A stretch of 58,332 nt of DNA from the NCBI RefSeq assembly GCF_019331715.1, contig NZ_JAHBBG010000014.1, positions 1 to 58,332 on the forward strand, given 5' to 3'. The stretch comes from Bifidobacterium simiiventris. Lineage in GTDB: Bacteria > Actinomycetota > Actinomycetes > Actinomycetales > Bifidobacteriaceae. A program made the position numbers and the translations under genes. Within the stretch, counting starts at the first letter, position 1. Each line of letters begins with the position of its first letter. The notes under the pieces are model-generated. The model was not told the origin of the DNA. It worked only from the letters and a program-made list of their open reading frames with translations, and did not search any database. Of the stretch, positions 57,599-58,332 are shown in pieces.

Positions 57599-58269
57599 TT
57601 GAAATCCACCACCTGTCCATCCTCGATGACTAAAATACGGTCAGCAACCTGCGCGATCTCATCATCATGGGTAATCATTACAATCGTCTGTCCATATTTT
57701 TTTGCGCTCATTTTCAGCAGCGCGATCACCTCGTCACTTGTCTTGGAATCAAGATTTCCGGTTGGCTCGTCCGCAAACAAAATCTCCGGTCTGTTTACCA
57801 AGGCTCTTGCAATCGCAACGCGCTGCTGCTGTCCTCCGGAGAGGGTATTCGGAAGATTATGAATCCGGTGTTCAAGACCCAGTGTGGTGATAATATCATT
57901 GACATAAGCTTTATCCACTTTTTTTCCGTCAAGCCCCAACGGAAGAACGATATTTTCCCACACATTGATGGAGGATACCAGATTGAATGCCTGAAATACA
58001 AATCCGATCTTTCTTCTCCGGAAAACGGCAAGCTGATCCTCCTTCATGGAATACAGGTCCTTGTCAGACAAGATCACGCTGCCGCTGGTTGGTGTATCCA
58101 GCCCGCCCAGCATATGCAGCAGGGTACTTTTTCCGGAGCCGGATTTTCCGACAATGGCGACAAATTCTCCCTGTTGAATCTGGATATTCACATGATTGAC
58201 GGCTTTGACCTGATTTTCCCCCGTCCCATAAAATTTGCAAAGCTGCTTGGTTTCTAATATCACGCCCAC
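57595..58269 (-). CDS. ABC transporter ATPase (LolD/MacB type)
   Basis: 224 residues, complete. Walker A is VGKSGSGKSTLLH, the signature is NTLSGGQQQRVAIAR and Walker B is ILFADEPTGNLD. This family pairs with FtsX-type permeases. AAGGAGG eight bases upstream chooses the GTG at 58269. A second GTG at 58263 is possible. It reaches almost to the window edge, so upstream regulators are not seen. Confidence 0.92.
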   Translation of the reverse strand: MGVILETKQLCKFYGTGENQVKAVNHVNIQIQQGEFVAIVGKSGSGKSTLLHMLGGLDTPTSGSVILSDKDLYSMKEDQLAVFRRRKIGFVFQAFNLVSSINVWENIVLPLGLDGKKVDKAYVNDIITTLGLEHRIHNLPNTLSGGQQQRVAIARALVNRPEILFADEPTGNLDSKTSDEVIALLKMSAKKYGQTIVMITHDDEIAQVADRILVIEDGQVVDFN

Positions 58270-58332
58270 TCCAATGGCCTCCTTTTCTTATTTACCAGCA
58301 TTGTATCAAAGGAACCTTTCATTTCACTTTCA

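Larger units (their letters stand above)
50431..58332. mobile_element. Clostridial-type mobilizable element (right end not reached)
   Basis: Gene content changes abruptly at about 50430 to TnpW-like, RepA-like, MobA/MobL, DUF3847 and an FtsX-type ABC pair, a set typical of mobilizable elements of gut Clostridia. Codon use shifts from G/C-ending bifidobacterial codons to mixed ones. The left end lies within the coupling-protein gene. No resolvase, integrase or terminal repeat is visible, and the element continues past the window. Confidence 0.75.

Overview
The window reads as a Bifidobacterium (high-GC Actinomycetota) chromosome. The left third carries ordinary bifidobacterial housekeeping genes in compact GC-rich order: menA, gpmA, phoU, a SenX3-like kinase, serC, two secreted cell-wall hydrolases, a tandem Usp protein, an OsmC protein, thyA, folA, an LMW tyrosine phosphatase, a TPP-riboswitch-controlled ykoE, tatD and trmB. 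Before them, at 385-1362, sits a HEPN/MNT toxin-antitoxin pair, and at 1535-1762 a Fic-protein remnant. No assignment below species-group level is attempted.

A tRNA-Glu(UUC) at 17740-17811 marks the start of accessory DNA that continues to the right edge. The first part (17.7-22.6 kb) is an element backbone: divergent XRE-type regulators with palindromic operators, small proteins, a large winged-helix-like protein, a WhiB protein, a ParA ATPase and a ribbon-helix-helix partner. Its intergenic spaces hold three arrays of strictly period-4 CANN repeats. Next come an Abi_2/HEPN abortive-infection gene, a 1431-residue cell-wall-anchored adhesin, and a sugar cassette (GPH permease, GH2 beta-galactosidase, NagB, NagA, LacI regulator). 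Three matching operator palindromes tie that cassette to its regulator. A type IV secretion block follows (37.4-44.2 kb): pilin-like and VirB6-like membrane proteins, PrgI, VirB4, a PrgK-like lytic transglycosylase/CHAP protein and a coiled-coil membrane protein.

From 44.3 to 50.4 kb the DNA is AT-richer and mosaic. It holds a frameshifted bacteriocin-exporter-type ABC gene, then a tight five-gene minus-strand operon (48176 to 45067) that I interpret as a new circular-bacteriocin-like cluster: a hydrophobic 97-residue precursor ending in Trp, a SpoIIM/DUF95 membrane protein, another membrane protein, an ABC ATPase and an ABC permease. After it come an internally deleted IS256-type transposase and two copies of the 3' end of a VirD4/TraG coupling-protein gene.

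At about 50,430 the longer coupling-protein copy is cut off by DNA with clostridial-type gene content: a TnpW-like protein, a toprim/AAA RepA-like protein, a MobA/MobL (MobQ) relaxase with a DUF3847 partner, an RSF1010-like oriT core, and an FtsX-type ABC transporter running off the right edge. The accessory region therefore looks like a composite conjugative/mobilizable island at tRNA-Glu, carrying defence, adhesion, sugar-use, bacteriocin and transporter cargo. No integrase and no right-hand tRNA duplication are visible in the window.
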